NCBI GenBank assembly: GCA_002499585.1
Contig: DAMH01000012.1
Location: forward strand, 13,010-77,009
Origin: Euryarchaeota archaeon UBA552
Lineage (GTDB): Archaea; Thermoplasmatota; Poseidoniia; Poseidoniales; Thalassarchaeaceae
Direction of reading: 5' to 3'
Length of the DNA stretch: 64,000 nucleotides
Shown: positions 1 through 9,441 of the stretch, piece after piece
Layout: the number at the start of each line of letters is the position of its first letter
Position numbering within the stretch: position 1 is the stretch's first letter
Position numbers and translations under genes: made by a program
Notes under the pieces: model-generated
Databases searched by the model: none
What the model saw: only the letters and a program-made list of their open reading frames with translations
Told to the model about the DNA's origin: nothing

Positions 1-1
1 A

Positions 2-3000
2 TTATCAGGTGTCCAGATCAAGGATTCCTCAAATGTAAGGATATCAAACGCAGTCACAAGCCATAACGGAATGGGCGCACTTTCAAACAGCGATGGCGCA
101 GGATTCTATTTCATAGATTCAAATGACGTTGTTAGCTCAGGTAAGGATGTCGTGTGCGAGGGCTGCAGATCACACAACGACAGAACCGGTTTTTCGATCT
201 CTAATTCAATCGACCTGAAATTGTTGAATATTAGTTCACATAGTCCAACTAGCGGGTATTCGGTGATCGGGGAAGGCAGTGGCTTACAGAGAACTGGTTG
301 GATCGAAATAAACGGGGCCGACATAAGGTCTGAGGACAACCAGAGCTTGGTCGTTCTCGATTCGATTGACGCACATTTCAATGATTTCCAATTCAATGGG
401 GGTTCGTTTCAATGGTCTGGAAGGGGGTCTACCAAATCAACAATGAATAATACCAGATTGTCTAATTCAGATGGTTGTGTCAGGCTGTCAAACTTCCATG
501 ACATCCAAATACAGGATCTGCATATCAACTGCACTTCAAACCATAAACCTACTTTCTACTCAACCAACGCATCGATGATCGATATCACAATGAACGGACC
601 GACTACCATAAATGCCACATCTGGAAGCCAAATTAATTGGATATCCTCATCGCTAATCGACGATCCTATCACAGATGGCGAGGAATCCGTTGTACACGTC
701 TCATGGTATATTGAGATGGAAATAATAAACCAAAATGGATATGGTTTGCCATATGCCAATGTTGACTTGAACTTCGACGAACACGATCAAAATACATCAA
801 TAATTGTGCCATATTCCGGTAAAGCCCTGGTAGGCCCCTTTGTACAAAAGAGTTGGAATAACTCGACCGGTTGGAGCCCCAGCACCAGTGTTCAAGTGAA
901 CTGCACATATTCTGCGGACAACGGCGCGGATCACATTTTCATCACAAGTGAAATTCCTCTGGACCAAGACTTGGAGATTGTGTGCGTCATTGTTCTCCCG
1001 AATCAGGAACCTTTCATCATGTGGGCCACACCGGTTGAAGGGGATGTATTCAGCAGCTCAGAATTAATTGTTTTTAATGCCTCAGAGTCTTGGGACATGG
1101 ACAACGATGTACTCACCTTCACATGGATCGATTTAACCGAGAACCAAACAATTCTGGGGCCTTCATCAGAGATATCGGCATTCACCGCGAATGATCCAAA
1201 CAGTGACTCCCCTAACATCAGTGACGGGACACATCAGATCAAGTTGATGTTGTGTGACTCAACTGGGAAATGCGTATCAGAAACACGAAACCTTACTCTG
1301 CTTAATCTTCCCCCCACACTAACAGTCGATGCTAGGCCGAAGATTTCTCCCTTCGGTGTGATGAGTCTTGGTATGACTGCAAATGCAACCATAGATCTGC
1401 ATGGGACCACGGATCCGGAAGGTGATCCTCTGCAATGTTGGTTGAGCACGAGTTACGGGGAGAACATAACGTTGACACCTCCATGTGAAAGGAATCACGA
1501 AGTCACATTCACGCCCCAGGATGATACCTTCAGTGTCGCTGTTTGGGTTTCCGATGATTATAACTCACCCTCATCATGGACCTTCTTTGTCGAACACTAC
1601 AACCAGCTTCCGACACTTGAATACGAGATAACAAGGTTCGGAAATACATCCAGTGACTTTGTTCAATTCAGTTTCCTCGGATCAATTGATCCTGAGGGAG
1701 ACGGCGTCTACATGTCAATATCCTCCGACATTCAGGGCATCCTTTGGTCAGGAAGTGCCTCAGTTGACGGACACCTTTGGCAGGGTATGCTGTCATCTGG
1801 ACGACATACACTGACTCTGGAGGTTTGGGATGACTTCCCCGACAATGCGGGAAGGTCGACATCCAAAAATGTGGACATAGATGTGTGGAATTCAAATCCT
1901 GTTTCTGCGATTTCATTTCCAACAGATGGTTACGAAACAAACTCATCGGAGATGTTGGAAATAAGTTCCATCGGATCTGGAGACCGAGATCTGCAGTGCT
2001 CTCGTTTACCCTCGGATGGGCTAGGGTATCTGTGCTCCAGGGGGATTGGGTTCAACGATCTAGTTTCTGTTACATGGACTTTGGAAGGCGCTTCAGAAAT
2101 TCTTTCAAACGATTGGATATTCACTTCGAGACTACCTGCTGGAAACCATGTGTTGCGCTTGACCATCGACGATGGAAAGGGAATTCCTTCAACATCCGAG
2201 GTGAACATCACCGTTGCTTCCTCAGCGCCTGTAATAATCATCGACAGCCCTGTGCAAGGCCAATACGGAAGGTCAGACCAGCCTATCAAATTCGACATTT
2301 CAAGATCCTTCGATCCAGAAAATGATGATTTCACTGTCAAAGTGTTCTCAGATAAATTAGCCGTCCCAGTGATGGATGTGTTTTTTGGAGGGCATATGTA
2401 TGAAAGCCACCTACCTTCCGGAGTCCACAATTTAACTTTCTTAATGCGAGATTCTACCGGCTTGGAGAGCTCTTCCACGGTGACAGTGACAGTACTTCCA
2501 AGTTCTCCGATCCCAGTCATCTCTGCCCCTGTGAACGGAGCATATATTCCTCCAGGGGATCCGATTACTCTCGATTCTTTCGGAACGGTCGATCACGACG
2601 GAGACCTCGAAACCATTGAGTGGTTCTTGGAAAGTGGGACTCTGATCGGGATAGGGCCTTTGATTGAGGTCGATCTACCTCCCGGACAGCATGTCATCAA
2701 GCTTCGCGCTTCGGATTCTAGGGGCGGTTATGGTGAGACTGCAGTATCAGTTGTAATTGGTTCCAGTGCCCCTATGCTCTCATCATTGAATATCTTACCA
2801 ACTAACCTTGTTCGAGGTGAGCCACAGGAGATAACCATTGAAGTTAGCCTCATTGACTTGGATGGATCAACAAGAGAGGTATATGGCACGTTGACAACAG
2901 AGGGCAAACCTGTGCATTTCGACCTCAATGATGACGGCATATTGGGGGACAGGTTGGAGAACGACGGCATTTGGTCCAGAACGGTTGATTTTTTTCCAGA

Positions 3001-3271
3001 GGGCGGAAGCTGGGTACGTCTTGATGTATGGGCTAGGGACGGAGACACTGTTAGCCCAACGCTCACTGAGACGATCCCAATAAATGAGGAGCCTGATGAG
3101 AGTAAAATAATCGATTTCGTATTGATATCGGTGTCAATATTGTTACCTGTGATGCTCTTGATAGGTCGCTTTGCATACATGGGTAGTCAAAATGCAATGA
3201 GAGCTGATCTAGAAAAGATAGAATCTTGGGGGAATTTTTCGGCTGACGACGAGGAATTTGCCCGCAAATAA
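2..3271 (+). CDS. Large secreted beta-helix and Ig/PKD-like repeat protein, C-terminal membrane anchor (5' partial)
   Basis: The reading frame is open from base 2, so the true start lies before the window; the ATG at 71 is internal. About 1089 residues are visible. The first ~200 have the short Asn/Ser-rich rungs of a right-handed parallel beta-helix. They are followed by roughly seven Ig/PKD/cadherin-like modules, each starting near a proline (NQEPFI, PPTLTV, APVIII) and carrying Asp-rich turns such as DPEGDP, DPENDD and DHDGDL, which suggest calcium binding. A single hydrophobic helix lies near residues 1037-1058, followed by a 30-residue charged cytoplasmic tail. The architecture fits a cell-surface adhesin or polymer-binding protein held by a C-terminal anchor. 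The substrate is unknown. It is transcribed towards the GT2 gene. Confidence 0.85.
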   Translation, partial: LSGVQIKDSSNVRISNAVTSHNGMGALSNSDGAGFYFIDSNDVVSSGKDVVCEGCRSHNDRTGFSISNSIDLKLLNISSHSPTSGYSVIGEGSGLQRTGWIEINGADIRSEDNQSLVVLDSIDAHFNDFQFNGGSFQWSGRGSTKSTMNNTRLSNSDGCVRLSNFHDIQIQDLHINCTSNHKPTFYSTNASMIDITMNGPTTINATSGSQINWISSSLIDDPITDGEESVVHVSWYIEMEIINQNGYGLPYANVDLNFDEHDQNTSIIVPYSGKALVGPFVQKSWNNSTGWSPSTSVQVNCTYSADNGADHIFITSEIPLDQDLEIVCVIVLPNQEPFIMWATPVEGDVFSSSELIVFNASESWDMDNDVLTFTWIDLTENQTILGPSSEISAFTANDPNSDSPNISDGTHQIKLMLCDSTGKCVSETRNLTLLNLPPTLTVDARPKISPFGVMSLGMTANATIDLHGTTDPEGDPLQCWLSTSYGENITLTPPCERNHEVTFTPQDDTFSVAVWVSDDYNSPSSWTFFVEHYNQLPTLEYEITRFGNTSSDFVQFSFLGSIDPEGDGVYMSISSDIQGILWSGSASVDGHLWQGMLSSGRHTLTLEVWDDFPDNAGRSTSKNVDIDVWNSNPVSAISFPTDGYETNSSEMLEISSIGSGDRDLQCSRLPSDGLGYLCSRGIGFNDLVSVTWTLEGASEILSNDWIFTSRLPAGNHVLRLTIDDGKGIPSTSEVNITVASSAPVIIIDSPVQGQYGRSDQPIKFDISRSFDPENDDFTVKVFSDKLAVPVMDVFFGGHMYESHLPSGVHNLTFLMRDSTGLESSSTVTVTVLPSSPIPVISAPVNGAYIPPGDPITLDSFGTVDHDGDLETIEWFLESGTLIGIGPLIEVDLPPGQHVIKLRASDSRGGYGETAVSVVIGSSAPMLSSLNILPTNLVRGEPQEITIEVSLIDLDGSTREVYGTLTTEGKPVHFDLNDDGILGDRLENDGIWSRTVDFFPEGGSWVRLDVWARDGDTVSPTLTETIPINEEPDESKIIDFVLISVSILLPVMLLIGRFAYMGSQNAMRADLEKIESWGNFSADDEEFARK

Positions 3272-3324
3272 TCCGACAAGGGAAATCTTTCAAGAATCGC
3301 TTCGACATCAAGATCTCTGGGTGT

Positions 3325-3347
3325 GCGTCTGCAAGACAAAAAGACGC
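3325..3347. terminator. Small inverted repeat in convergent gap
   Basis: GCGTCT at 3325-3330 pairs with AGACGC at 3342-3347 around an 11-base A-rich loop, in the 80-bp gap between two convergent genes. It could act in transcription ending on either strand. The stem is only 6 bp and has no T-run, so the call is weak. Confidence 0.2.
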
Positions 3348-3351
3348 TGCC

Positions 3352-4098
3352 TCATTCAGACAATTCTTCTGGACCCCAAGGAGTTACTTGTCGAGTCAGA
3401 CCGAGCCTGTGTGTGAAAAGGAATCTCAGATTCAGAAGCCCATCACCCCAAGTATTGATCTCAGCCTCACCAACCCGCGGACGATAGGGCACGCTAATCT
3501 CCATTGTCTTCTCCTTACCTAGGTAACGCCTTGCTCTTATTTTGAATTCCTGGGACAGGGGCATTCCGTCATGTTTAGGACGGACACGTTCATCTTTGAA
3601 TATTGATTTACGAAACACCCACATCCCGCTCTGTGAATCATTTATCCCGTACAAATACAGCAATCTAGCAGTCGTTGATAACACCCAATTTCCAAATCCG
3701 TGCAATCCCGGCATGGAGCCCTCCTCAGCTCTTTTGAGCCTGTCACAAGTGATCCATTCGAGGTCTCTGTCGATGAGTTCTCTAACAAGACGGGGAACTT
3801 CCTCGCCCGGATATGTACAATCGGCATCCATGGTAACTATCACATCCCCCTGTGCAATCGAAAACCCTGTTTTGTATGCTCTGCCGTAGCCCCTGCGAGA
3901 CTCGACATAGACCTCTGCTCCCGCATCCCTTGCCAGTTCTCTGGTACGGTCTGATGAATTCCCATCCACAACCAAAAAAGATAGATTCTTGCACCATCCA
4001 TCATTTGGCACCGATTTGATGGTGTCGACTATTGCCTCTTCCTCATTGCGTGTTGGAATCACAACGGTGACATTCACGTCCAACTGCTCGTTGTCCAT
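3352..4098 (-). CDS. GT2 family glycosyltransferase, dolichyl-phosphate-mannose-synthase-like
   Basis: Family 2 glycosyltransferase of the DPM1 type, expected to move a sugar from a nucleotide sugar to a polyprenyl (dolichyl) phosphate at the inner membrane face. Visible marks are the start of the Rossmann-like fold (VTVVIPTRNEEEAI), the nucleotide-binding VDGNSSDRTRE, the metal-binding MDADCTYP and a downstream GMWVFRK segment. No membrane helices are present, so it is a soluble or peripheral one-domain form. The ATG at 4098 has GGGG six bases upstream; a GTG at 4122 would add eight residues. It is divergent from the AI-2E-type gene. Donor and acceptor cannot be read from sequence. Confidence 0.85.
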   Translation of the reverse strand: MDNEQLDVNVTVVIPTRNEEEAIVDTIKSVPNDGWCKNLSFLVVDGNSSDRTRELARDAGAEVYVESRRGYGRAYKTGFSIAQGDVIVTMDADCTYPGEEVPRLVRELIDRDLEWITCDRLKRAEEGSMPGLHGFGNWVLSTTARLLYLYGINDSQSGMWVFRKSIFKDERVRPKHDGMPLSQEFKIRARRYLGKEKTMEISVPYRPRVGEAEINTWGDGLLNLRFLFTHRLGLTRQVTPWGPEELSE

Positions 4099-4186
4099 GT
4101 TTGCCCCAACAGATGCCCCCACTTAACCACTGGTGATGTTGGTAAGACGGCGAACAGTTCATTTTGATGATGCCGCAGTAGGGGCC

Positions 4187-5272
4187 ATGAACGCCACAAC
4201 ACGTTTGGGAACCAGCGGCCTTCGCCTCCGGACTGCAACTAACCTTGCTGTACTACTTTTCGTGAGCGTCCTTGCTATCAAACAACTTTCAACGATAATC
4301 CAACCAATGGTCGTCGCGGTTTTCCTATTTTTTGCCATTCGACCTCCAGCCGCCTGGTTAGAAAAGAGGATAGGACACCCTCTTCTTTCCTACACTGGAG
4401 TACTTGTTGCCTTCCTAGGGTTCATTATATTGATCAGTCAAATCCTATTTTCAAGCCTGTCTGGCTTCTCATCGGAGGTACCAAGTCTGACTCCGAAGTT
4501 TAATGATAAAATCGAATGGGTAGAAGGCCTCCAATTCTTTGGTTACAGTGTTGACCTTGAGGGCCTTCAGAGTGTGGTGTCTATAGAGGAGATCAACAGG
4601 TTGGTTACAGAGTTCATTGGGTCCTTGGCTTCATTTACCGCAAATATGTTGACAGTCTTAATCTTCCTTGCATTCATCATCCTGGAGGCGGAATCCCTAC
4701 CCGGTAGGATAATGGCTGCGTTCCCTGATGAGTCCAATCGCTTTGACAGTATAGCAAAAAAGGCGGAGAAGAACATCAACGTCTACATCAAGACGAAAGC
4801 TACCGTCGCTCTTGGTCAGGCGATCATTGCAGGGATCGTTTTGTCAATGTTTGAGATACCTGGTGCCTTCATCTGGGCATTCCTGGTGTTCATACTTGAT
4901 TTCATCCCATATCTCGGGGCCTTCCTATCATTCATTCCACCTATCATCCTTGCATTCATTCAATTACCAATAACAGGTTTTGTTGCAGTCGTTGTGCTTC
5001 TTGTGGGCAACCAACAGGTTTGGGGAAGTTTTGTAGAGCCTCAGCTTGCTGGACAAAGGTTGGACATGTCTCCAATCGTTTTGTTATTCCTTGTTGCATT
5101 CTGGTACTGGGCATGGGGCCTAACTGGTATGATACTTGGAGTTCCTCTTGCGGTAATAATGAAGATTTTACTCGAGTCGGACGAAAGAACACTACCGATT
5201 GCAATCATGTTGTCTAGGAATCCGCCGTCATCTATTGAGGATAAGAATGATGACTCCGTCAGTATCGATTGA
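4187..5272 (+). CDS. AI-2E/PerM family membrane permease
   Basis: Polytopic membrane protein of the AI-2E transporter (UPF0118/PerM) family. It has two N-terminal helices (about VLLFVSVLAI and VAVFLFFAI), a soluble loop, then a block of C-terminal helices with family-like patterns FIPYLGAFLSFIP and GNQQVWGSFVEPQL. Length is typical. Family members have been linked to autoinducer export or sodium/proton antiport, and the substrate here is unknown. In-frame GTG/ATG at 4133/4136 would extend the N-terminus by 18 residues; I prefer the ATG at 4187 because it leaves room for a divergent promoter. Its last 45 bp overlap the end of the convergent thiamine pyrophosphokinase gene. Confidence 0.8.
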   Translation: MNATTRLGTSGLRLRTATNLAVLLFVSVLAIKQLSTIIQPMVVAVFLFFAIRPPAAWLEKRIGHPLLSYTGVLVAFLGFIILISQILFSSLSGFSSEVPSLTPKFNDKIEWVEGLQFFGYSVDLEGLQSVVSIEEINRLVTEFIGSLASFTANMLTVLIFLAFIILEAESLPGRIMAAFPDESNRFDSIAKKAEKNINVYIKTKATVALGQAIIAGIVLSMFEIPGAFIWAFLVFILDFIPYLGAFLSFIPPIILAFIQLPITGFVAVVVLLVGNQQVWGSFVEPQLAGQRLDMSPIVLLFLVAFWYWAWGLTGMILGVPLAVIMKILLESDERTLPIAIMLSRNPPSSIEDKNDDSVSID

Positions 5273-5836
5273 TAGTTTGGATGAGTCTGCAACATTGTGC
5301 AAACCCTTGGTTGACAAACTCAAACTCTCATCAGCAAAAGTCCACTTACCACCGCTGACGGAGATGGAATCGCAGTTCCTAAGGGCAAAAATGGAAAAAA
5401 TATCGCCAATATTGACCTCCACCTCTTTTGGAGCCTCAGAAGGGCAGACCCTAAGGATCAAGGATTCGTCCGTGTGCAATTTGATTGAGACTTGCATTGG
5501 GGCCTCTGCCAAACTCCCCATAATTCCCAGTTGGTGGGCTACCTCACCTCCCTCTATGCCCACAACATCCACCTCATCGTATCCTCTTTCAGATAGATAT
5601 AGGATAGATTTCGTGAGGTCACTGGAATTTTGATCCTTTAGAGACACATACTCGGCTTCAGAGTAAACCCCGCCGAGAGAATCCATATCGCCCAGTATCA
5701 AATCCACCTGGAAGCCCATATTGGATGCCAGATCGGCTCCTCCGTCCACTCCGACTAATAGCTCTGCACTCTCGACTAGTTCCTCGACCAGCGTGCTTGA
5801 AGGAGGCGTTGAATTTAACCAAAGTAGAGCCTTCAT
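5228..5836 (-). CDS. Thiamine pyrophosphokinase
   Basis: Predicted to transfer pyrophosphate from ATP to thiamine, giving thiamine diphosphate. The catalytic-domain marks are GVDGGAD near residue 34, LGDMDSLGG near 50 and DQNSSDLTKSI near 72, matching the conserved Asp-rich segments of the family, followed by the C-terminal beta-domain. At 202 residues it is a normal size. Its ATG shares a base with the stop of the upstream peptidase gene (5836), so the two are almost certainly co-transcribed. The C-terminal 15 codons overlap the convergent permease gene. Confidence 0.8.
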   Translation of the reverse strand: MKALLWLNSTPPSSTLVEELVESAELLVGVDGGADLASNMGFQVDLILGDMDSLGGVYSEAEYVSLKDQNSSDLTKSILYLSERGYDEVDVVGIEGGEVAHQLGIMGSLAEAPMQVSIKLHTDESLILRVCPSEAPKEVEVNIGDIFSIFALRNCDSISVSGGKWTFADESLSLSTKGLHNVADSSKLSIDTDGVIILILNR

Positions 5837-6852
5837 TACTGCGACCTCGGTGTATACTTGCCATCAATGACGAGCGGCCTGCCATCGACTTCCACAGTTG
5901 GACGAGTCATCAACCCTCTCACACTGGTGTGAACACTGGCCGTCCCCCCGAGAACAACATTATTGCCAAATGCGAACATTGCCCCCCCTCGCCAACATTG
6001 GTCCTCGAGGAGACCGAGACCTCTCTTGGCCCTCGGATTCATACCAAAACTGAACTCTGACAGCGTCCTTACCAAATGGCCCTTTCCAGCCCTCATCGCT
6101 TGAGATGATGCCTCAAAAAAAGCTTCAATATCAGCAGAAGTAGGGTCTCCTGTGGCAGATACAAGCAGCCCATCCTTCACGATGATTTGTATCGGATCTA
6201 TCAAATCATCACCCTCCCAAGAACCATCGAGAATTATCTTTCCTTGTCCTGTGCCCTCTTTTGGCATAACGAAAACCCTGCCTGCCGGTAAGTTGGTAAC
6301 TTGCCCCGGACGAGTGCAAATACCAGTATCCTCCAGTACCCACCTACTGCCGGGTTCGAATCTTAAATCAGTCCCGAGCGTTGTAGTTATTCGAACCTCG
6401 CGAACCCTCCTAAGTTTTGATCCCATGCTGGATATTTCGGTGGCCATAGCGTTATGATCCGCGGTAAAACCGCCTGTTGCAAATGAGACTGGTGAAACCC
6501 CGGGTATGGAAGCGATTCTCGCACCTTCCTTGGATGCATTGGCCCTTGCCCTAGTGTGAGTCATTGATTTGGTAGTCAATATGAAAATTACATCCTGCCT
6601 CCTCATCAAATCAGCGACGGGAGCAGGAGGTTCCATTCCATTTTCATCTAACTCTGGGATCATCATTAGAAGAACACGAGATGTGATCTCCGACGAAGCC
6701 TCGTAAATCGCCTTTGCTATGTCTGTAGTTTCCGTGTCGGTTACGATTAGCACGTTTTCATGTTCTCTGACCTCAAGGCAGGATCTAAGCACCGTTCTTG
6801 CGGATATTAGCATGTCCTCTTCAGTAACACTATCTTTTGATTTATCAGTCAC
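5836..6852 (-). CDS. M29/aminopeptidase T-like leucyl aminopeptidase family protein
   Basis: Resembles the archaeal 'leucyl aminopeptidase (aminopeptidase T)' group. It has a conserved RITTTLGTDLRFE segment, then NLPAGRVFVMPKEG and DGSWEG, a Glu-bearing SEFSFGMNPRAK, and a His/Asp end with LGGTASVHTSVRG and PTVEVDGRPL. Family members are metal-dependent exopeptidases, but the same fold includes NicX-type ring-cleaving dioxygenases, so the reaction is not certain. The start used is a GTG; an ATG at 6813 is a possible alternative. It is the first gene of a two-gene operon with thiamine pyrophosphokinase. Confidence 0.7.
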   Translation of the reverse strand: MTDKSKDSVTEEDMLISARTVLRSCLEVREHENVLIVTDTETTDIAKAIYEASSEITSRVLLMMIPELDENGMEPPAPVADLMRRQDVIFILTTKSMTHTRARANASKEGARIASIPGVSPVSFATGGFTADHNAMATEISSMGSKLRRVREVRITTTLGTDLRFEPGSRWVLEDTGICTRPGQVTNLPAGRVFVMPKEGTGQGKIILDGSWEGDDLIDPIQIIVKDGLLVSATGDPTSADIEAFFEASSQAMRAGKGHLVRTLSEFSFGMNPRAKRGLGLLEDQCWRGGAMFAFGNNVVLGGTASVHTSVRGLMTRPTVEVDGRPLVIDGKYTPRSQ

Positions 6853-7056
6853 TGTAGCCCGTCCCCCTCATGCCTAGGAAACGGCAAGGGTTGGTAAAAC
6901 GTCCTGTTGGAAACTTGACGGAACAAGGGACGGTGGGCTGGTAAAGAGGGGCATAAATGTCTGATGATGTCGACAACTCAAATCCTGACAAGTATCATGC
7001 CACAGGGTCGAAATATCGACAATCGAATGAGGTGTAATCCTATCACGGGTGGAGCC

Positions 7057-7066
7057 TTGATATACT
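7057..7066 (+). promoter_or_regulatory. TATA-like box upstream of beta-propeller lipoprotein
   Basis: TTGATATACT here is identical to the element just upstream of radA (11094-11103). It suggests an archaeal TATA box, but it is 116 bp from the lipoprotein start, so an alternative A/T-rich box at about 7084-7096 may be the one used. Confidence 0.35.
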
Positions 7067-7093
7067 CCTAATAATGCATAACTGGAAAAAATA

Positions 7094-7133
7094 TTTGACA
7101 ATTTAATCATCGAAGTTTGACAAAAACTTGTCA
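7094..7133 (+). promoter_or_regulatory. Candidate operator: repeated TTTGACAA with inverted TTGTCA
   Basis: TTTGACAA occurs at 7094-7101 and again at 7116-7123, exactly 22 bp apart (about two helical turns). The second copy forms a perfect inverted repeat TGACAA-N4-TTGTCA (7118-7133), and AAGTTT/AAACTT at 7113-7129 is also inverted. This lies just upstream of the lipoprotein start at 7182 and looks like a regulator-binding site. The regulator is unknown. Confidence 0.35.
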
Positions 7134-7181
7134 GATCAGCACACCAAGTTATTCATATCTATAGTCCATTTAGGAGCCTAT

Positions 7182-9440
7182 ATGAACAGGCAACTGACAA
7201 TAGCAGTCACATTCATCCTTTTCATGCAGGGATGCATATCCACAACAGATCTCACACAAGGCGACAATACGGACGACGCGGAATACCCCATGCTAGAGTT
7301 ACCTCAAAAAATCAGAGCAAGCCCATCTCTCGAGAATTTTGATGATTGCGACCTCTTGTTGCAAACCTTGCAACAGAACCTGTACGAGGAAATGCTCACA
7401 TTACTGGATCAACAATCCTACTACACATGGTCTGGCCTATGGTTTGCTGACGACTCAGCGGTTCCAGAGACATCCATGGATGGGGACTCAACTTCCGGAA
7501 CCGCCATGGTATCACCCCGAGATGGCGATTTCTCAGGAACAAATAATCAGGAGAGTGGGGTAGATGAGGCTGATTTTCTGAAAACTGACGGCTACCATAC
7601 GTACATGCTCAACGGCGGGCTACTCCTGATCATGGAAATTCCTGAGTTTGGAGAGATAGAACTCATCGCGTCATTACCCATCGAGGGAGACCCAATTGCG
7701 ATGATGATAGAGGGTGGGAAAATGGTAATAGCCTCATCTGTTTATGGTTGGATGTTACCAGAGGGCAACCCATTGCGAGAACTCATAGTTAGACAATCGA
7801 GCAATGAAGAAGCGTCCTATGCATACGAATACTACAAGTCCAACTTAGTGAAGTACACCATTCTCGATATGGACAACAAATCTAACCCCATAGTCGAGCA
7901 AGAAGTCTATTTTGAGGGAAACTACAACACAGCTCGCCTAGTTCAAGGGACTGTTAGAAGCATCACTCACTTCAGCCCAACTATCGAGGGGATTAGTTAC
8001 TACGTCGATGTCCCATATGATTTTTGGAGATTAGACGATACTGATGAGAGAATGACGGTCTGGAATAACTCATTGCAAAATACTATTTCTGCAAATATTG
8101 ACACTATAATGTCACTTTCTCTCGAGGATATCGTACCAATGAGATATGCCCTCAATAGTGACAGAGAGGTTGTAACCCTACCCTACTCTGATCGAGAATG
8201 CAGCGATTATGCTGCATCTACCGACAGTGTTGCTAAGGGATTTCTGACAATAGCCACGATGGACATATCTAACATCGAGGTATCTATTGAGGTTGATCAC
8301 ATTGCATCATCATGGGCTCATGTGTACTCTTCTGAGGATGCCTTGGTGCTGGCTGAACCCGCCAATGATTGGTGGTGGTTCTGGGGGAATGACGACTACG
8401 AAGATGCAACAAACATACACATGTTCGACATCTCTGAAATAGGCAGTACCTCATATGTGGGCTCAGGCCGCGTTTCAGGCACTGTTCAAGATCAGTTTTC
8501 AATTTCTGAATACGAGGGGATTGTCAGGGTCGCCTCAACCACTGATGCATGGGGGAGGTGGTGGATAACCACGGAAACAGACCCGATAACCGGATTGAAT
8601 ACATTTACCGGCCCTTCAAATAGAGTCACTAACCTTCTGCCCGACGGATCAGGAAGCCTAAACCAAATTGGCATAATAGAAGGTATCGCCGATGGTGAGA
8701 GGATATGGAGCTCTAGATTTGTTGGGGACAGAGCGTACCTTGTCACCTTTGAGACAATAGACCCGCTTTGGGTTCTAGATATGTCGGACCCTGAAAATCC
8801 GGAAATACTGGGTGAGTTAGAGGTTCCCGGCGTCTCTACATACATACATCCTATCGATGAAAATACGCTTTTGACCATAGGTATAGGACCAGGTCAAGAT
8901 GGTTTAGGCTTGGATTGGTCCACAACTCAAGTATCCCTCTTCGATATTAGCAACCCTTACCAGCCGGCGTTAGCAGATTCGCTGAAACTAACTCCTGCTT
9001 ACGCTGATGTAAATTGCCTTGATGTCTGGGATTGTGGATGGTCTTGGTCAACCTCTGAGGCCACATATGAGCATAAGGCTTTCACATACTGGCCCGAAAA
9101 CAGCGTTCTTGCTGTTCCACTCTCTACTTACCGCTACACCTATGATGAATACGGCATAGGTGAATATGAATACGTATCATTGATGAAATTAGTCTCCGTA
9201 GATACCCAGAATCTAAGTTTAGCACATCATGGAGATGTGAATCATTCAGGGTTCTACAATGATAATCCTGAAGATGTTTGGTGGCACCATTACTCAACAA
9301 GTATTCGACGGTCGATCTTCATGGGAGATTTCGTTTATGCCTTCTCAGCCCTGGGTGTCACCGCGCATGAGACGGAATCACTGGCGATCAGCGATCAGAT
9401 AAGTATACCAGGATACAATCTTACAACGGGATATTATTGA
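7182..9440 (+). CDS. Secreted lipoprotein with C-terminal beta-propeller domain (Beta_propel family)
   Basis: About 752 residues. The mature part has the family hallmark NQESGVDEADFLKTDG, followed by repeated beta-strand blades, including DMSDPENPEILGEL and DISNPYQPALADSL of the type seen in LVIVD-like propellers. The N-terminus is short and hydrophobic, ending MQGC, so it is probably cut and lipid-modified at Cys, then held outside the cell. The ATG at 7182 has TAGGAG seven bases upstream; an upstream ATG at 7128 would put 18 non-signal residues before it. Family members are extracellular and largely uncharacterised. Its stop lies one base from the stop of the convergent pyrC-like gene. Confidence 0.8.
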   Translation: MNRQLTIAVTFILFMQGCISTTDLTQGDNTDDAEYPMLELPQKIRASPSLENFDDCDLLLQTLQQNLYEEMLTLLDQQSYYTWSGLWFADDSAVPETSMDGDSTSGTAMVSPRDGDFSGTNNQESGVDEADFLKTDGYHTYMLNGGLLLIMEIPEFGEIELIASLPIEGDPIAMMIEGGKMVIASSVYGWMLPEGNPLRELIVRQSSNEEASYAYEYYKSNLVKYTILDMDNKSNPIVEQEVYFEGNYNTARLVQGTVRSITHFSPTIEGISYYVDVPYDFWRLDDTDERMTVWNNSLQNTISANIDTIMSLSLEDIVPMRYALNSDREVVTLPYSDRECSDYAASTDSVAKGFLTIATMDISNIEVSIEVDHIASSWAHVYSSEDALVLAEPANDWWWFWGNDDYEDATNIHMFDISEIGSTSYVGSGRVSGTVQDQFSISEYEGIVRVASTTDAWGRWWITTETDPITGLNTFTGPSNRVTNLLPDGSGSLNQIGIIEGIADGERIWSSRFVGDRAYLVTFETIDPLWVLDMSDPENPEILGELEVPGVSTYIHPIDENTLLTIGIGPGQDGLGLDWSTTQVSLFDISNPYQPALADSLKLTPAYADVNCLDVWDCGWSWSTSEATYEHKAFTYWPENSVLAVPLSTYRYTYDEYGIGEYEYVSLMKLVSVDTQNLSLAHHGDVNHSGFYNDNPEDVWWHHYSTSIRRSIFMGDFVYAFSALGVTAHETESLAISDQISIPGYNLTTGYY

Positions 9441-9441
9441 C

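Larger units (their letters stand above)
6853..7181. other. Longest intergenic region, divergent between peptidase and lipoprotein genes
   Basis: This is the only gap above 300 bp in the window. The right half holds a TATA-like element and repeated TTTGACAA boxes, listed separately. The left half contains one short plus-strand reading frame of 26 codons (6957-7037), starting with ATG five bases after GAGGGG. It has no recognisable family, and I do not count it as a gene. I see no tRNA-like fold. Confidence 0.6.

Noticed and set aside
1930..2520. 196-residue antisense and 146-residue sense frames in the first surface protein
   Set aside because: They overlap a long frame with clear domain structure; no motifs of their own.
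6957..7037. 26-codon plus-strand frame after GAGGGG
   Set aside because: The start context is good, but it is too short and featureless to call a gene without conservation data.
6874..7110. 78-residue minus-strand frame in the long intergenic region
   Set aside because: No family pattern and no ribosome-binding site, and it covers the promoter-like elements; treated as chance.
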